Source: Halomonas sp. BDJS001
GTDB taxonomy: Bacteria; Pseudomonadota; Gammaproteobacteria; Pseudomonadales; Halomonadaceae
NCBI RefSeq assembly: GCF_026104355.1
Contig: NZ_CP110535.1
Location: forward strand, 2,108,001 to 2,172,000
DNA length: 64,000 bases
Direction: 5' to 3'
A program made the translations under genes and the position numbers. Positions 55,334-63,500 of the stretch are shown piece by piece (the first letter of the stretch is position 1; each line of letters begins with the position of its first letter). Under the pieces are notes generated by a model, which was not told where the DNA came from, searched no databases, and saw nothing but the letters and a program-made list of their open reading frames with translations.

Positions 55334-57091
55334 TTACTCCTTGCTCACTCGGTTAACCTCTTCCAGGCTGGTAATACCCTGCATGACTTTCAGTAGCCCA
55401 CTGCGGTGCAGGCTTGGGTAGCCCTCCTCGCGCCTCTGCTGATCGATATCTAATGCGTTAGCATCGCGCATAATCAACTGACGCATCGCTTCGGTAATCG
55501 GCACTACCTCATAAATGCCAATTCGCCCTTTATAGCCGTGGGTACACTGCTTGCAACCTACCGACCTGTAGATAGTCGCCTGATGGATTTCTTCGCTGCT
55601 AAAGCCCTCTTTGCGCAGTGCCTCATGGGGAATGTCAATGGGCTCTTTGCAGTGTTGACACAGTTTGCGGGCCAGCCGCTGGGCAATAATCAAACTAACG
55701 GCGCTGGCGATGTTAAACGAAGAGACGCCCATATTCGCCAGTCGAGTTAGCGTTTCGGCTGCCGAGTTGGTATGCACCGTAGAGAGCACCAGGTGGCCTG
55801 TCTGGGCTGCTTTAACGGCAATTTCGGCGGTTTCAAGATCACGAATTTCGCCTACCATGACCACATCCGGGTCTTGGCGTAAAAACGCCCTTAGTGCACT
55901 GGCAAAATCGAGGCCGATCTTAGGTAATACGTTCACTTGATTGATACCGGCGACTTTGATCTCAACCGGATCTTCAGCGGTACAAATATTACGTTCCACT
56001 TTATTAAGGATATTAATGCCGGTATATAACGAAACAGTTTTACCACTGCCGGTAGGACCGGTGACCAAAATCATGCCCTGGGGTTGTTTTAACGCATGTT
56101 CATAATGGCCCCGTTGTTCGTCGGTAAAACCCAGTTGCTCAATACCCAGTTGCGCTGCGGCCGGATCTAATATTCGCAGCACTAACTTTTCGCCATAGAC
56201 TGTTGGCAGTGAGTTAACCCGGAAATCGAGAGAGCGGGTGCGTGAAAGCTTTAACTTTATCGAGCCATCCTGGGGTAAGCGACGTTCCGATATATCCAGT
56301 CGGGCCATAATTTTTAGGCGGGCTGCGATGCGATTGCGCATGGCAAAGGGTGGTCGCGCGACTTCTATGAGAATTCCATCAATACGAAAGCGTACCCGGT
56401 AGAGGGTTTCGTAAGGCTCAAAATGGATATCAGAGGCGCCCCGGCGAATCGCGTCTAAGAGTATTTTGTTGACGAACTTAACAATAGGCGCGTCTTCACT
56501 ATTTTGAGAGGACTCTTCCAGAGGAACTTCGTCACCATCGTTGTTCTGCACAACGCTCAGTGAATTCACCGCATCATCTAACTCATCCAGCTGATCAAGC
56601 ATGCTACGCCCGTTTTGAGCAAGGTAGCTATTGAGTGCGACTGTGATTTGATCAACGGGAGCGAGGATACCTTCCACACTCAGGCCGGTCGCAAATTGCA
56701 ACTCATCCAGTTGCGTCAAAGTGGCGGGGTAGGGAACCGCAACCGTTAGGCGATGGCCATGACGGGCTAATGGCAGAACGTTAAGGCTTTGCAGCACTTT
56801 GATAGGGTAGTCAGAAGCGGGAGGCAGCGCGGACAGACGAACTGCTTCTAGATCTATGACCGGCAGCCCATACTCCCAGCCAGCCGCCAGTGTCGCTTTG
56901 TTAGGGTCGACCAGGCCACTTTCGATCACATGCTGAAGTAACGATATTCCCAGGTTCGACGCGGTGGTTTCCGCCGTGGCGGCTTGGGCATCGGTCAACA
57001 AGCCGTGCTTAACCAAGCGCTGGGCGATGCCGCGCAGGCCACCACGCGCGGCGGCGTGGCTTAACGTCGACTCAAAAGGGGGCTGGCTCAT
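55334..57091 (-). CDS. pilB: Type IV pilus assembly ATPase PilB
   Basis: A 585-aa hexameric ATPase that powers pilus extension. The N-terminal MshEN-like domain (about residues 50-150) can bind c-di-GMP in some relatives. The core has Walker A GPTGSGKTVSLY, the Asp box, Walker B PDVVMVGEIRDLETAEIA and His box GHLVLSTVHTN. A zinc motif lies in CQHCKEP and CKQCTHGYKGR. First of pilB-pilC-pilD, divergent from the pilin gene. c-di-GMP binding is only possible; several c-di-GMP-related proteins occur in this window. Confidence 0.96.
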   Translation of the reverse strand: MSQPPFESTLSHAAARGGLRGIAQRLVKHGLLTDAQAATAETTASNLGISLLQHVIESGLVDPNKATLAAGWEYGLPVIDLEAVRLSALPPASDYPIKVLQSLNVLPLARHGHRLTVAVPYPATLTQLDELQFATGLSVEGILAPVDQITVALNSYLAQNGRSMLDQLDELDDAVNSLSVVQNNDGDEVPLEESSQNSEDAPIVKFVNKILLDAIRRGASDIHFEPYETLYRVRFRIDGILIEVARPPFAMRNRIAARLKIMARLDISERRLPQDGSIKLKLSRTRSLDFRVNSLPTVYGEKLVLRILDPAAAQLGIEQLGFTDEQRGHYEHALKQPQGMILVTGPTGSGKTVSLYTGINILNKVERNICTAEDPVEIKVAGINQVNVLPKIGLDFASALRAFLRQDPDVVMVGEIRDLETAEIAVKAAQTGHLVLSTVHTNSAAETLTRLANMGVSSFNIASAVSLIIAQRLARKLCQHCKEPIDIPHEALRKEGFSSEEIHQATIYRSVGCKQCTHGYKGRIGIYEVVPITEAMRQLIMRDANALDIDQQRREEGYPSLHRSGLLKVMQGITSLEEVNRVSKE

Positions 57092-57332
57092 TCAAAAACC
57101 TGTTTTACATCGTTTTAGGCGTATTACTTGTACCATAAACTAGCGTTTACAGGCATTAAATGGCTGGTGATCCCAATCCGCTAAAGTGGTAGCCGCCTGG
57201 GCCGATAACGTTAATAGAGCGTGTTGTAAAAACAGATCGCGTAAGCTAGTGTAATTTTAATATTTGCTAATTCTTTTTAAGGAATTACTGTCCTTACAAA
57301 GGCTTGCCCTTCCCCCCGCAGGAGATGCCTTT

Positions 57333-57812
57333 ATGCAGAGTGCTGCACAACCTAATACACAGAACACCAAGCAAGGCGGTTTTACGCTGATTGAGCTGCT
57401 AATTGTTATCGCTATTATTGGCGTTCTGTCGGCTGTAGCGGTGCCGCAGTACCAGTCCTATATTCAGCGAGCTGAAGCAACCTCTGCCTACACCACTTTA
57501 AAATCACTGCAAACCGGTTTTGATGCAGCAATAGCGTCAGGAATTGACCCTTCTGAGGAATTCACTGGTGCTGATGCCTTTGAGAAATACGTAGGTTTTG
57601 ATCAAGATTCTGTATCTGGTGGGAATGAAGTCTCTTACGCAAATATCGGTGGCAACACCCCTAGCATTATTTATACGTTTGGCAGTTTTGGAGGAAATGA
57701 TTCTAATACAATGCGAGTAGTTCGTGACAATGATGGAAATTGGGATTGTTTCGCCACTATTAAAACTAATATCCGTCCGCGTGGCTGCCAAGACGCTCCC
57801 CCCAGTGAATAA
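57333..57812 (+). CDS. pilA: Type IV major pilin PilA
   Basis: A 159-aa prepilin. A 16-residue leader ending GG is cut before [20 protein letters not shown], with Glu at position 5 of the mature protein as required for assembly. The C-terminal half has a Cys pair (WDCFATIKT and RGCQDAP) forming the D-loop. ATG 57333 has GGAG 8 nt upstream. The codon use and lower GC in the C-terminal half look more variable, as expected for a surface pilin. Divergent from pilB; no sigma-54 promoter was recognised. Confidence 0.95.
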   Translation: MQSAAQPNTQNTKQGGFTLIELLIVIAIIGVLSAVAVPQYQSYIQRAEATSAYTTLKSLQTGFDAAIASGIDPSEEFTGADAFEKYVGFDQDSVSGGNEVSYANIGGNTPSIIYTFGSFGGNDSNTMRVVRDNDGNWDCFATIKTNIRPRGCQDAPPSE

Positions 57813-57837
57813 ACTTGAATGATTTAATGCTATTTTC

Positions 57838-57862
57838 AGCCGCTCATCGAAGCGGCTTTTTT
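57838..57862 (+). terminator. Rho-independent terminator of pilA
   Basis: AGCCGCT (57838-57844) pairs with AGCGGCT (57851-57857) around loop CATCGA, followed by a run of Ts. Confidence 0.88.
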
Positions 57863-57928
57863 ATTTCCTCATTCCCTACGCATTTGTTCTTTACACTGTA
57901 AGCTCTGACCTTAAGCGAGGAGCTTACA

Positions 57929-58363
57929 GTGAACCCCATCAAACTGATTGCTATAAGCGCGCTTGGCGCATTGCTGCTTAATAATGCAGCCTTTGCCCAA
58001 CCTGCCCATGCTCCGGCCCACGGTGCCCGTGATAAGGGCCAGCCCCAGCAACATGAATCTAATCGACATGGTCACTCCCAGGATGAGCGGGTTGATTTAC
58101 CGCGCATCAACGAACGCGAACTACGCCAGTTACTGCGCCGACATGATGCACCGCGAGCCGAAGCGTTACCGCCAGGTATTCAACGCAATCTTGAGCGTGG
58201 CAAACCCTTGCCTCCAGGTATCGCCAAGCGTTTTGATGGCCAGCTAGCGTCTCAGTTGCCCAACTACCCAGGCTATGAGTGGGAGCGTGTTGGCGCTGAT
58301 GTGGTGTTAATCGAAGCAGCCACGCGCATCGTTGTGGATGTTTTGGTAGACGCATTGCGCTAA
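57929..58363 (+). CDS. CigR-family periplasmic protein
   Basis: A 144-aa protein with a signal peptide (about residues 1-23, ending AFA), a His/Gln-rich linker and a C-terminal domain. It has GKPLPPGIAKRFD, LPNYPGYEWERVGADVVLI and a final helix, the arrangement of Salmonella CigR (an anti-virulence regulator). Start is GTG 57929, with GAGGAG 6 nt upstream. No neighbours explain its job; outside Salmonella the function of this family is unknown. Confidence 0.8.
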   Translation: MNPIKLIAISALGALLLNNAAFAQPAHAPAHGARDKGQPQQHESNRHGHSQDERVDLPRINERELRQLLRRHDAPRAEALPPGIQRNLERGKPLPPGIAKRFDGQLASQLPNYPGYEWERVGADVVLIEAATRIVVDVLVDALR

Positions 58364-58457
58364 CCACTACCGCTGGAAGTCGGTTTGACTCGAAAATTAC
58401 ATCTCGGCGGCTTATGGTAGAGACTCATAGCATCATCGCGTTCTAAAGGGAGATTCA

Positions 58458-59279
58458 ATGAGCGACCATACACTAGCCGCGCGTCTTGAAATTACTATCG
58501 CTATTGCTGAAGAAGCGGGGCAGATGATAATCAAGGCGCGGGAGCAGCAGGATTTTGCCCAGCGCTTAAAAAAGGATAACGAACTGGTCACCGATGTGGA
58601 TGTGGCTGTGGACAAGTTGATTAGTCAGCGCCTGGAGGAGCACTTCCCTGGAGAAGCGCGGCTGAGTGAAGAGCTCGCCCCCGAGAGCACTTTGCATGAA
58701 ACGGCGCCAAAACTGTGGGTGGTGGATCCCATCGATGGCACGGTTAATTTCGCTCAAGGGCTTCGCCATGTAGCGGTCTCCATTGGCTGGATGGAAGCGG
58801 GCGTCGCCAAGGTGGGCGTTGTGCATGCGCCGTTTTTGGGTGAGACCTTTAGTGCTGCTGAGGGCACCGGAGCTTATTGTAATGGTAAATCCATACAGCC
58901 CAGCAGTGCAGATTCACTGGCGCACACCTTGGTCGGCACAGGGTTCCCATATCGTAAAGAGGAGCGTAAGCAGCTTTTGAAGCGGTTGGAAGCCGTGTTA
59001 TTTGAGTGCCAGGACGTTCGTCGCAATGGCGCAGCAGCGCTCGATTTGTGCGATGTCGCCTGCGGCCGCCTGGATGCTTATTACGAAAGTGTCTCGCCCT
59101 GGGATTTTGTTGCAGGCTGGGTTATTGCTCGGGAAGCCGGCGCACGAGTAGGGCACCTATATCCAGTGCCTTCAGCGGTGCCAGAGGATATTTACCCTGA
59201 TCATTTAATCGTAACTGCCCCCGGTGTATATGATGCCATGGCCTATTTATTGCTTGAGGCAGACCAACGCAAGCCATAA
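58458..59279 (+). CDS. Inositol monophosphatase family protein
   Basis: A 273-aa Mg2+-dependent phosphatase. Metal-binding motifs are LVTDVDVAVD, WVVDPIDGTVNFAQG and SVSPWDFVAGWVIAREAGA. The family includes SuhB and inositol/histidinol phosphatases; the exact substrate is not evident. It differs from SuhB-type in the loop after the second motif. It starts 94 bp after the CigR-family gene and precedes the tRNA-Pro. Confidence 0.9.
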   Translation: MSDHTLAARLEITIAIAEEAGQMIIKAREQQDFAQRLKKDNELVTDVDVAVDKLISQRLEEHFPGEARLSEELAPESTLHETAPKLWVVDPIDGTVNFAQGLRHVAVSIGWMEAGVAKVGVVHAPFLGETFSAAEGTGAYCNGKSIQPSSADSLAHTLVGTGFPYRKEERKQLLKRLEAVLFECQDVRRNGAAALDLCDVACGRLDAYYESVSPWDFVAGWVIAREAGARVGHLYPVPSAVPEDIYPDHLIVTAPGVYDAMAYLLLEADQRKP

Positions 59280-59411
59280 AGGGCGATGAGCGTTATGGCA
59301 GTGTGTGACAAATACTTGAAAAGAAAGCGCTATAAGGGCTTTTCATTTATGCAAGAAACCGCTAGTATACGCACCGTCTTGAGGAAAAGATGTAGCGGCC
59401 AATAAAGACAG

Positions 59412-59488
59412 CGGAGCGTGGCGCAGCTTGGTAGCGCGTTGCAATGGGGTTGCAAAGGTCGCAGGTTCGAATCCTGTCGCTCCGACCA
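59412..59488 (+). tRNA. tRNA-Pro (GGG anticodon)
   Basis: A full cloverleaf: acceptor CGGAGCG/CGCTCCG, D-stem GCGC/GCGC, anticodon stem TTGCA/TGCAA with loop ATGGGGT (anticodon GGG) and T-stem GCAGG/CCTGT with loop TTCGAAT. It ends with encoded CCA. GGG reads CCC and CCU proline codons. Its 3' end is a possible attachment site for the accessory stretch that follows. Confidence 0.96.
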
Positions 59489-59497
59489 AAAATTATT

Positions 59498-59537
59498 AAA
59501 AACCGCCGATTTGGGGAAAACCAATCGGCGGTTTTTT
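59498..59537 (+). terminator. Rho-independent terminator after tRNA-Pro
   Basis: AAAAACCGCCGATT pairs with AATCGGCGGTTTTTT around an 11-nt loop (59498-59537), immediately after the tRNA. A strong stem with T-run. Confidence 0.88.
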
Positions 59538-59892
59538 GTTGGTTGGTAAAATATTGGGAATATTTTGGGAAAACAGTTGCACCTGTAGAAGCTACCTAGC
59601 GCTTTATAACTCAAGCATTTCAAAATGAGTTCTTGCTCCCCTCTATTCAGCAGATGTGCTCAGTTTCGGTAGTTAGTGAGGGTAAGTTGTAACATACGAG
59701 CTTATCTACTCTACTGGCTATTAAGTCTCCATAAGTGTTCAGCGCTAATCTGACAAGATAATTGCCTTCGTTCCCGGAGGGCATATCTGCCCCCAAGGAG
59801 AAAGTTTTACTGTGCAACGTCCGACCAGCGGCTCACTCGGGAAGACTGGTGCTATCTGTGTTGGAAGCAGCTTTTTTCCAACACAGGGGTAC
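59538..59892. other. Gene-free region after tRNA-Pro
   Basis: These 355 bp contain no convincing gene. TGTGTTGGAA (59857-59866) and TTCCAACACA (59876-59885) form a 10-bp hairpin just after the lysE stop and may end its mRNA. No copy of the tRNA 3' end, integrase or attachment repeat was found here. Confidence 0.5.
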
Positions 59893-60522
59893 TTAGTAAA
59901 AAGCGTTGATAGCCATGAAGATGCCAAACAGCATGAGTACTCCTCCAGCAGCGCGCTTACCCCAAACAGCGGCACCTGGTTTCGCCAGTTTCGTGATCAC
60001 TGTTTGGGCGGCTAATGCGTAAGCGCTTGAAACGATCAGTTTAATAAACACAAATAATAGGATGAGTGGAAGTAGTGTCGCGATGTGCGAATCCTGTTGG
60101 GAGCTGATAAATTGCGGCAACAGCGAGGAGAAAAAGAGAATCGCCTTGGGGTTGCTGAGCCCAACCATAAACGATTGTCGCCAAAGGACGGATACGCTTT
60201 GCAATGTTGTAGGCTGGCCGCTAGGTGTAGGAACCGCTTGTGCCATACGAAATTGCTGCATACCTAGCCATAAAAGATAAACAGCACCGACAACTTTGAC
60301 GACCATAAACACCGTTGGATTTGCCTCCAGTAACGCCCCGACTCCCAGGAGTGAGCAAGCCGCAAGCCCGGCAATAGCCACTAAATCGCCGGTCAGTATT
60401 AAGATGGCGCGGCTTGGGCCGTGTACCAGCGCATTGTTAACCAAAAGAATTGTTGAGGGCCCAGGCGAGCCAACTTGCATCGCAGCAATCATTGCGAATA
60501 ATAGATAGTCAGTGAGCACCAT
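59893..60522 (-). CDS. LysE family amino-acid exporter
   Basis: A 209-aa membrane protein with about six helices and the family motif MQVGSPGPSTILLVNNALVHG at the first helix. FMVGLSNPKAILFFSSLLPQF is the conserved second half. Exporters of this family (LysE/RhtB) expel amino acids or derivatives; the substrate is unknown. ATG 60522 has AAGGAG at proper spacing; a GTG at 60531 is too close to that signal. Confidence 0.92.
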   Translation of the reverse strand: MVLTDYLLFAMIAAMQVGSPGPSTILLVNNALVHGPSRAILILTGDLVAIAGLAACSLLGVGALLEANPTVFMVVKVVGAVYLLWLGMQQFRMAQAVPTPSGQPTTLQSVSVLWRQSFMVGLSNPKAILFFSSLLPQFISSQQDSHIATLLPLILLFVFIKLIVSSAYALAAQTVITKLAKPGAAVWGKRAAGGVLMLFGIFMAINAFY

Positions 60523-60599
60523 AGTTAACACTCCTTTTCAATGAAACGTGAATATGTTGCTATGCAAGAAATAAGCTACTTTGTCGTGAGTTGTGCAAG

Positions 60600-60626
60600 T
60601 TGGCCCACGGCATGGCAGTGGGCCAA
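60600..60626. repeat. Inverted repeat between lysE-family and hydrolase genes
   Basis: TTGGCCCAC (60600-60608) pairs with GTGGGCCAA (60618-60626) around a 9-nt loop, 26 bp beyond the hydrolase stop. No T-tract follows on either strand, so a Rho-independent terminator is not certain. Confidence 0.5.
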
Positions 60627-60652
60627 TGGATAGCGATCAGGGTGAAAGGCAA

Positions 60653-61594
60653 TTAGCGTTGAAGAAAATTGAGCAGATCCTGGTTGAGCCGATCTTTGTG
60701 CGTATCGGTTAAACCGTGAGGTGCACCCTCGTACACGATCAATTCCGCGCCTTCTACCAATGCCGCAGACGCTTGCCCCGAGATATCTATAGGTACGATT
60801 TGGTCGTCGTCACCATGGATAACCAGGGTGGGAATATCGAATGCCGCCAAGTCTTCACGGAAATCAGTGGCCGAGAAGGCAGCGATGGAGTCATAGGTAT
60901 TCTTATGACCGCTTTGCATTCCTTGCGCCCAGAATGACTGGATCAGCCCTTGGTTGGGTTCCGCACCTGGGCGGTTAAAGCCAAAGAAGGGCCCTGAGGC
61001 AATATCCAGGTATAGCTGGGAGCGATTGTTTAGAGACGCTTCCCGGATGCCATCGAACACGTCGATAGGCAACCCATTAGGGTTGTCAGGCGTTTGCAGC
61101 ATCAGAGGAGGCACCGCGGAGACCAAAACGGCTTTAGCAACGCGATCTGTTCCGTGACGACCAATGTAGCGAGCCACTTCTCCTCCGCCAGTCGAGAAAC
61201 CGACGAGGGTGACATTGTTCAGGTCAAGGGTGTTGATGACCGTGGCCAAGTCATCGGCATAATGATCCATATCATTGCCTTCCCAAGGTTGACTGGAACG
61301 TCCGTGGCCGCGGCGGTCATGGGCGATCACGCGATAGCCTTGGGAGGCTAGAAAAATCATTTGTGACTCCCAGCTGTCAGAATTCAGCGGCCAGCCATGA
61401 CTGAAGGTGGCCACTGGGCCATCTTTAGGCCCCCAGTCTTTGTAATACAGTTCCACACCATCAGTGGTCATGATGGTACTGGCAGTTTGTTCGGTGCTGA
61501 AGGCTTCTGTGGCATCTGTAGCGTACGCGTTTGAGCCAACTTGAAGACCCAGTGCCAGCAGGGTAGCGGTCAATGTGCGATTAAGTTTTTTCAT
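60653..61594 (-). CDS. Exported alpha/beta hydrolase (chloroperoxidase/esterase-like)
   Basis: A 313-aa alpha/beta hydrolase with a signal peptide (about residues 1-25, [18 protein letters not shown], ending in AYA). The mature part has oxyanion segment [12 protein letters not shown] and [13 protein letters not shown]. The nucleophile is Ser in [12 protein letters not shown], the acid Asp is in [10 protein letters not shown] and the catalytic His in APHGLTDTH. This is the cofactor-free chloroperoxidase/arylesterase group, usually cytosolic; a secreted form is less common. Substrate unknown. Next to the ohr gene on the same strand, which suggests a stress-related unit. Confidence 0.88.
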   Translation of the reverse strand: MKKLNRTLTATLLALGLQVGSNAYATDATEAFSTEQTASTIMTTDGVELYYKDWGPKDGPVATFSHGWPLNSDSWESQMIFLASQGYRVIAHDRRGHGRSSQPWEGNDMDHYADDLATVINTLDLNNVTLVGFSTGGGEVARYIGRHGTDRVAKAVLVSAVPPLMLQTPDNPNGLPIDVFDGIREASLNNRSQLYLDIASGPFFGFNRPGAEPNQGLIQSFWAQGMQSGHKNTYDSIAAFSATDFREDLAAFDIPTLVIHGDDDQIVPIDISGQASAALVEGAELIVYEGAPHGLTDTHKDRLNQDLLNFLQR

Positions 61595-61634
61595 GACATC
61601 GTTTCCTGTTCTCGCGGTTGAGTCGTGGTGGTGT

Positions 61635-62063
61635 TTATTGACTGATGGTCAGCGTGACGTCGATGTTATTGCGCGTGGCATTGGAATATGGGCAGACGAT
61701 GTGGGCCTGATCGACTAACGTTTGTAAAACGTCGGCGGGCACGCCTGGCGCCGCAATCGTTAACTCAGCTTGAATGCCAAAGCCGGTAGGTATCTGGCCA
61801 ATACCGACATTACCGGTGACGGACGTGCTTTCAGGAAGCGTGATTTTTTGCTTGCCCGCCACGAATTTCAGAGCGCCGAGAAAGCAGGCTGAATAGCCAG
61901 CGGCGAAAAGCTGCTCAGGGTTAGTGCCGTCGCCACCCGCACCGCCAAGTTCGCGGGGCGTGGAAAGCTTTACGTTCAAAGCGTTATCGGAAGAGGTGGC
62001 TTGGCCTTCGCGTCCACCCGTGGCAGAAGCAGTAGCCGTATAAAGAATCTTTTCGATAGTCAT
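61635..62063 (-). CDS. ohr: Organic hydroperoxide resistance protein (Ohr/OsmC family)
   Basis: A 142-aa thiol peroxidase reducing organic hydroperoxides. The start [17 protein letters not shown] is the family N-terminus. The two redox cysteines are in [15 protein letters not shown] and [34 protein letters not shown] is typical of Ohr. ATG 62063 is preferred; 13 upstream codons are open. The usual OhrR repressor is not adjacent; instead an AraC-type remnant lies divergent. Confidence 0.93.
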   Translation of the reverse strand: MTIEKILYTATASATGGREGQATSSDNALNVKLSTPRELGGAGGDGTNPEQLFAAGYSACFLGALKFVAGKQKITLPESTSVTGNVGIGQIPTGFGIQAELTIAAPGVPADVLQTLVDQAHIVCPYSNATRNNIDVTLTISQ

Positions 62064-62186
62064 ATCCTGGTTTCTCCAAAGTAGTGGTTGATCCGAAAAC
62101 AAGTGTTGTCCGGTGATAGGTATTTTGCCTGCTATAATTGGACGATTGGTGATCTATAGTCTCGATAATTTGATAAGGAGTATCAT

Positions 62187-62632
62187 GTGGCCGATGGGTT
62201 AGCGACACTGATGGAGCACTTCTCGGTAACGGCCGAGGTATTTCAAGCAGGGGCTCTATGCGGTACCAATACCTTGGAAACTGATAGAGTGTCGGGGCAG
62301 ATGCATTTGGTGCGGCGGGGAACGGCTAAGGTGATACACCACGATGTGGCACTGAGCATTACGCAGCCCAGTTTGTTGCTCTATGCCCGGCCAATGATGC
62401 ACCGTTTTATAACCGACCCCGAGCGCGGGGCCGATATGGCCTGTGCAAGCTTACGGTTTGAGGGAGGCGAGCAAAATCCGAATGTGGCGAGTTTTCCAAA
62501 CGTTGTGTGACTGCCATTGGATGCCATTGCACCGCAGGTTCTCAACCTACTCAGTTTGTGGCCAGTTGTTTCTTATCCACGGGGTGAAGCTCTTCAACGC
62601 GGGCAGCATGCTGGCTCCCTTGATGCATGCGT
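62187..62632 (+). pseudogene. Broken AraC/cupin-type regulator (in-frame stop, truncated)
   Basis: From GTG 62187 (AAGGAG 6 nt upstream) the product matches the N-terminal cupin domain of an AraC regulator: MADGLATLMEHFSVTAEVFQ, then GQMHLVRRGTAKV and DPERGADMACASLRFEGG. At 62508 a TGA replaces the codon expected for a Cys or similar, after which LPLDAIAPQVLNLL continues in the same frame. The frame then loses likeness by about 62600, where the convergent NmrA-like gene ends. The C-terminal helix-turn-helix is absent. Probably a dead regulator of the neighbouring oxidoreductase genes. Confidence 0.7.
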
Positions 62633-62633
62633 T

Positions 62634-63286
62634 TCAAATGCTAGTCATTGCGTTAACGGCTTCCGGTATCGGCACATTTCCTTCAGTTAGTTCAAGAATC
62701 TTTCTACTCACTGCGGGAGTGTGGAGCAGCGTTGCGAGAGTTACCGCCACATCATCACGGCTGACTTCGGTGTGGATCTGGGCAACTCCAAGATTGATCG
62801 TCCCGGCGCCGCGTTATCCTTTAATGCGGATGGACGCAGGATGATCCAGTCCAGACCACTCTGAGAGAGCTCTATGTCTGCACGCTTCTTCACCATGATG
62901 TAGTGCTCAAAGCCTTCGTCCATGTGCCGTTCACGCCATGCCTCGGGGAATACCGAGACCAGAAGAAAGCGCTTAATACCAGCCAACTTGGCAGCGGCAA
63001 TTGATTTGGTGACCCCATTACCGTCGATGGCTTCGGTCATCTCGCTACCAGCGCCCCCAGCCCCAGCAGTGAAGACAATGGCGTCACTTCCGCGCATGGC
63101 TTCCGCCAGTCGCTGCGGATCAATGTTCACTAGGTCTCCGACGGTGCCGGTTACACCAATACTAGCGAGCATCCCAGCCTGGTCTGGCTGTCGATAGAGG
63201 CCATCGACCTCGTCGCCGCGTTCCTTTAGGGTGCGTGCTAAACGAAACCCTACGTTACCAGTGATTCCCACAATAAAAATCTTCAC
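62634..63286 (-). pseudogene. NmrA-like NAD(P)H-binding protein, frameshifted near base 62803
   Basis: The 5' part (MKIFIVGITGNVGFRLARTL, Rossmann GxxGxxG) gives 181 aa ending in a non-homologous tail. Shifting frame at the GGG run in CCGGGA (62801-62806) restores homologous sequence: GTINLGVAQIHTEVSRDDVA, then ILELTEGNVPIPEA and the natural stop at 62634, total 217 aa. One missing G explains it. The family (atypical SDR, YwnB/NmrA-like) includes NAD(P)H sensors and quinone reductases. The 3' end meets the broken AraC gene. Confidence 0.8.
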
Positions 63287-63462
63287 TTTGACGACTCCTG
63301 CAAGAAAATAGTTAACAGTTCAATAGCGCTGGTGGCGCTCAAAGTCCGCCAAGACTGATGTACTTGAGAATGAGATACTCCGTAATGCCATGTGGGGAGC
63401 TCTCGCATGCGGTGACATAGGCCGGGAAATGAGTGAAGCCTGAGTGTCAGGTTTTTAAGAAT

Positions 63463-63495
63463 TGAGGCTGTCAGTAGCAAGCACTGTCAGCCTCA
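63463..63495. terminator. Hairpin downstream of the DJ-1/PfpI gene
   Basis: TGAGGCTG-T-CAGT pairs with ACTG-T-CAGCCTCA around loop AGCAAGC (63463-63495), six bases after the PfpI-family stop on the minus strand. The T-tract is weak, so termination efficiency is uncertain. Confidence 0.55.
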
Positions 63496-63500
63496 AATGC

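Noticed and set aside
59330..59623. A 97-codon minus-strand frame covering the tRNA-Pro gene
   Set aside because: The frame (with SERQDSNLRP) is the antisense of the tRNA; such spurious proteins are frequent in databases.
59686..59696. GTTGTAACATA resembling the Ter core, after tRNA-Pro
   Set aside because: Only the central eight bases match, and two such 8-mers are expected by chance in the window.
62443..62844. 133-codon plus-strand frame overlapping the AraC remnant
   Set aside because: Most of it is antisense to the NmrA-like gene's C-terminal part, which shows clear homology.
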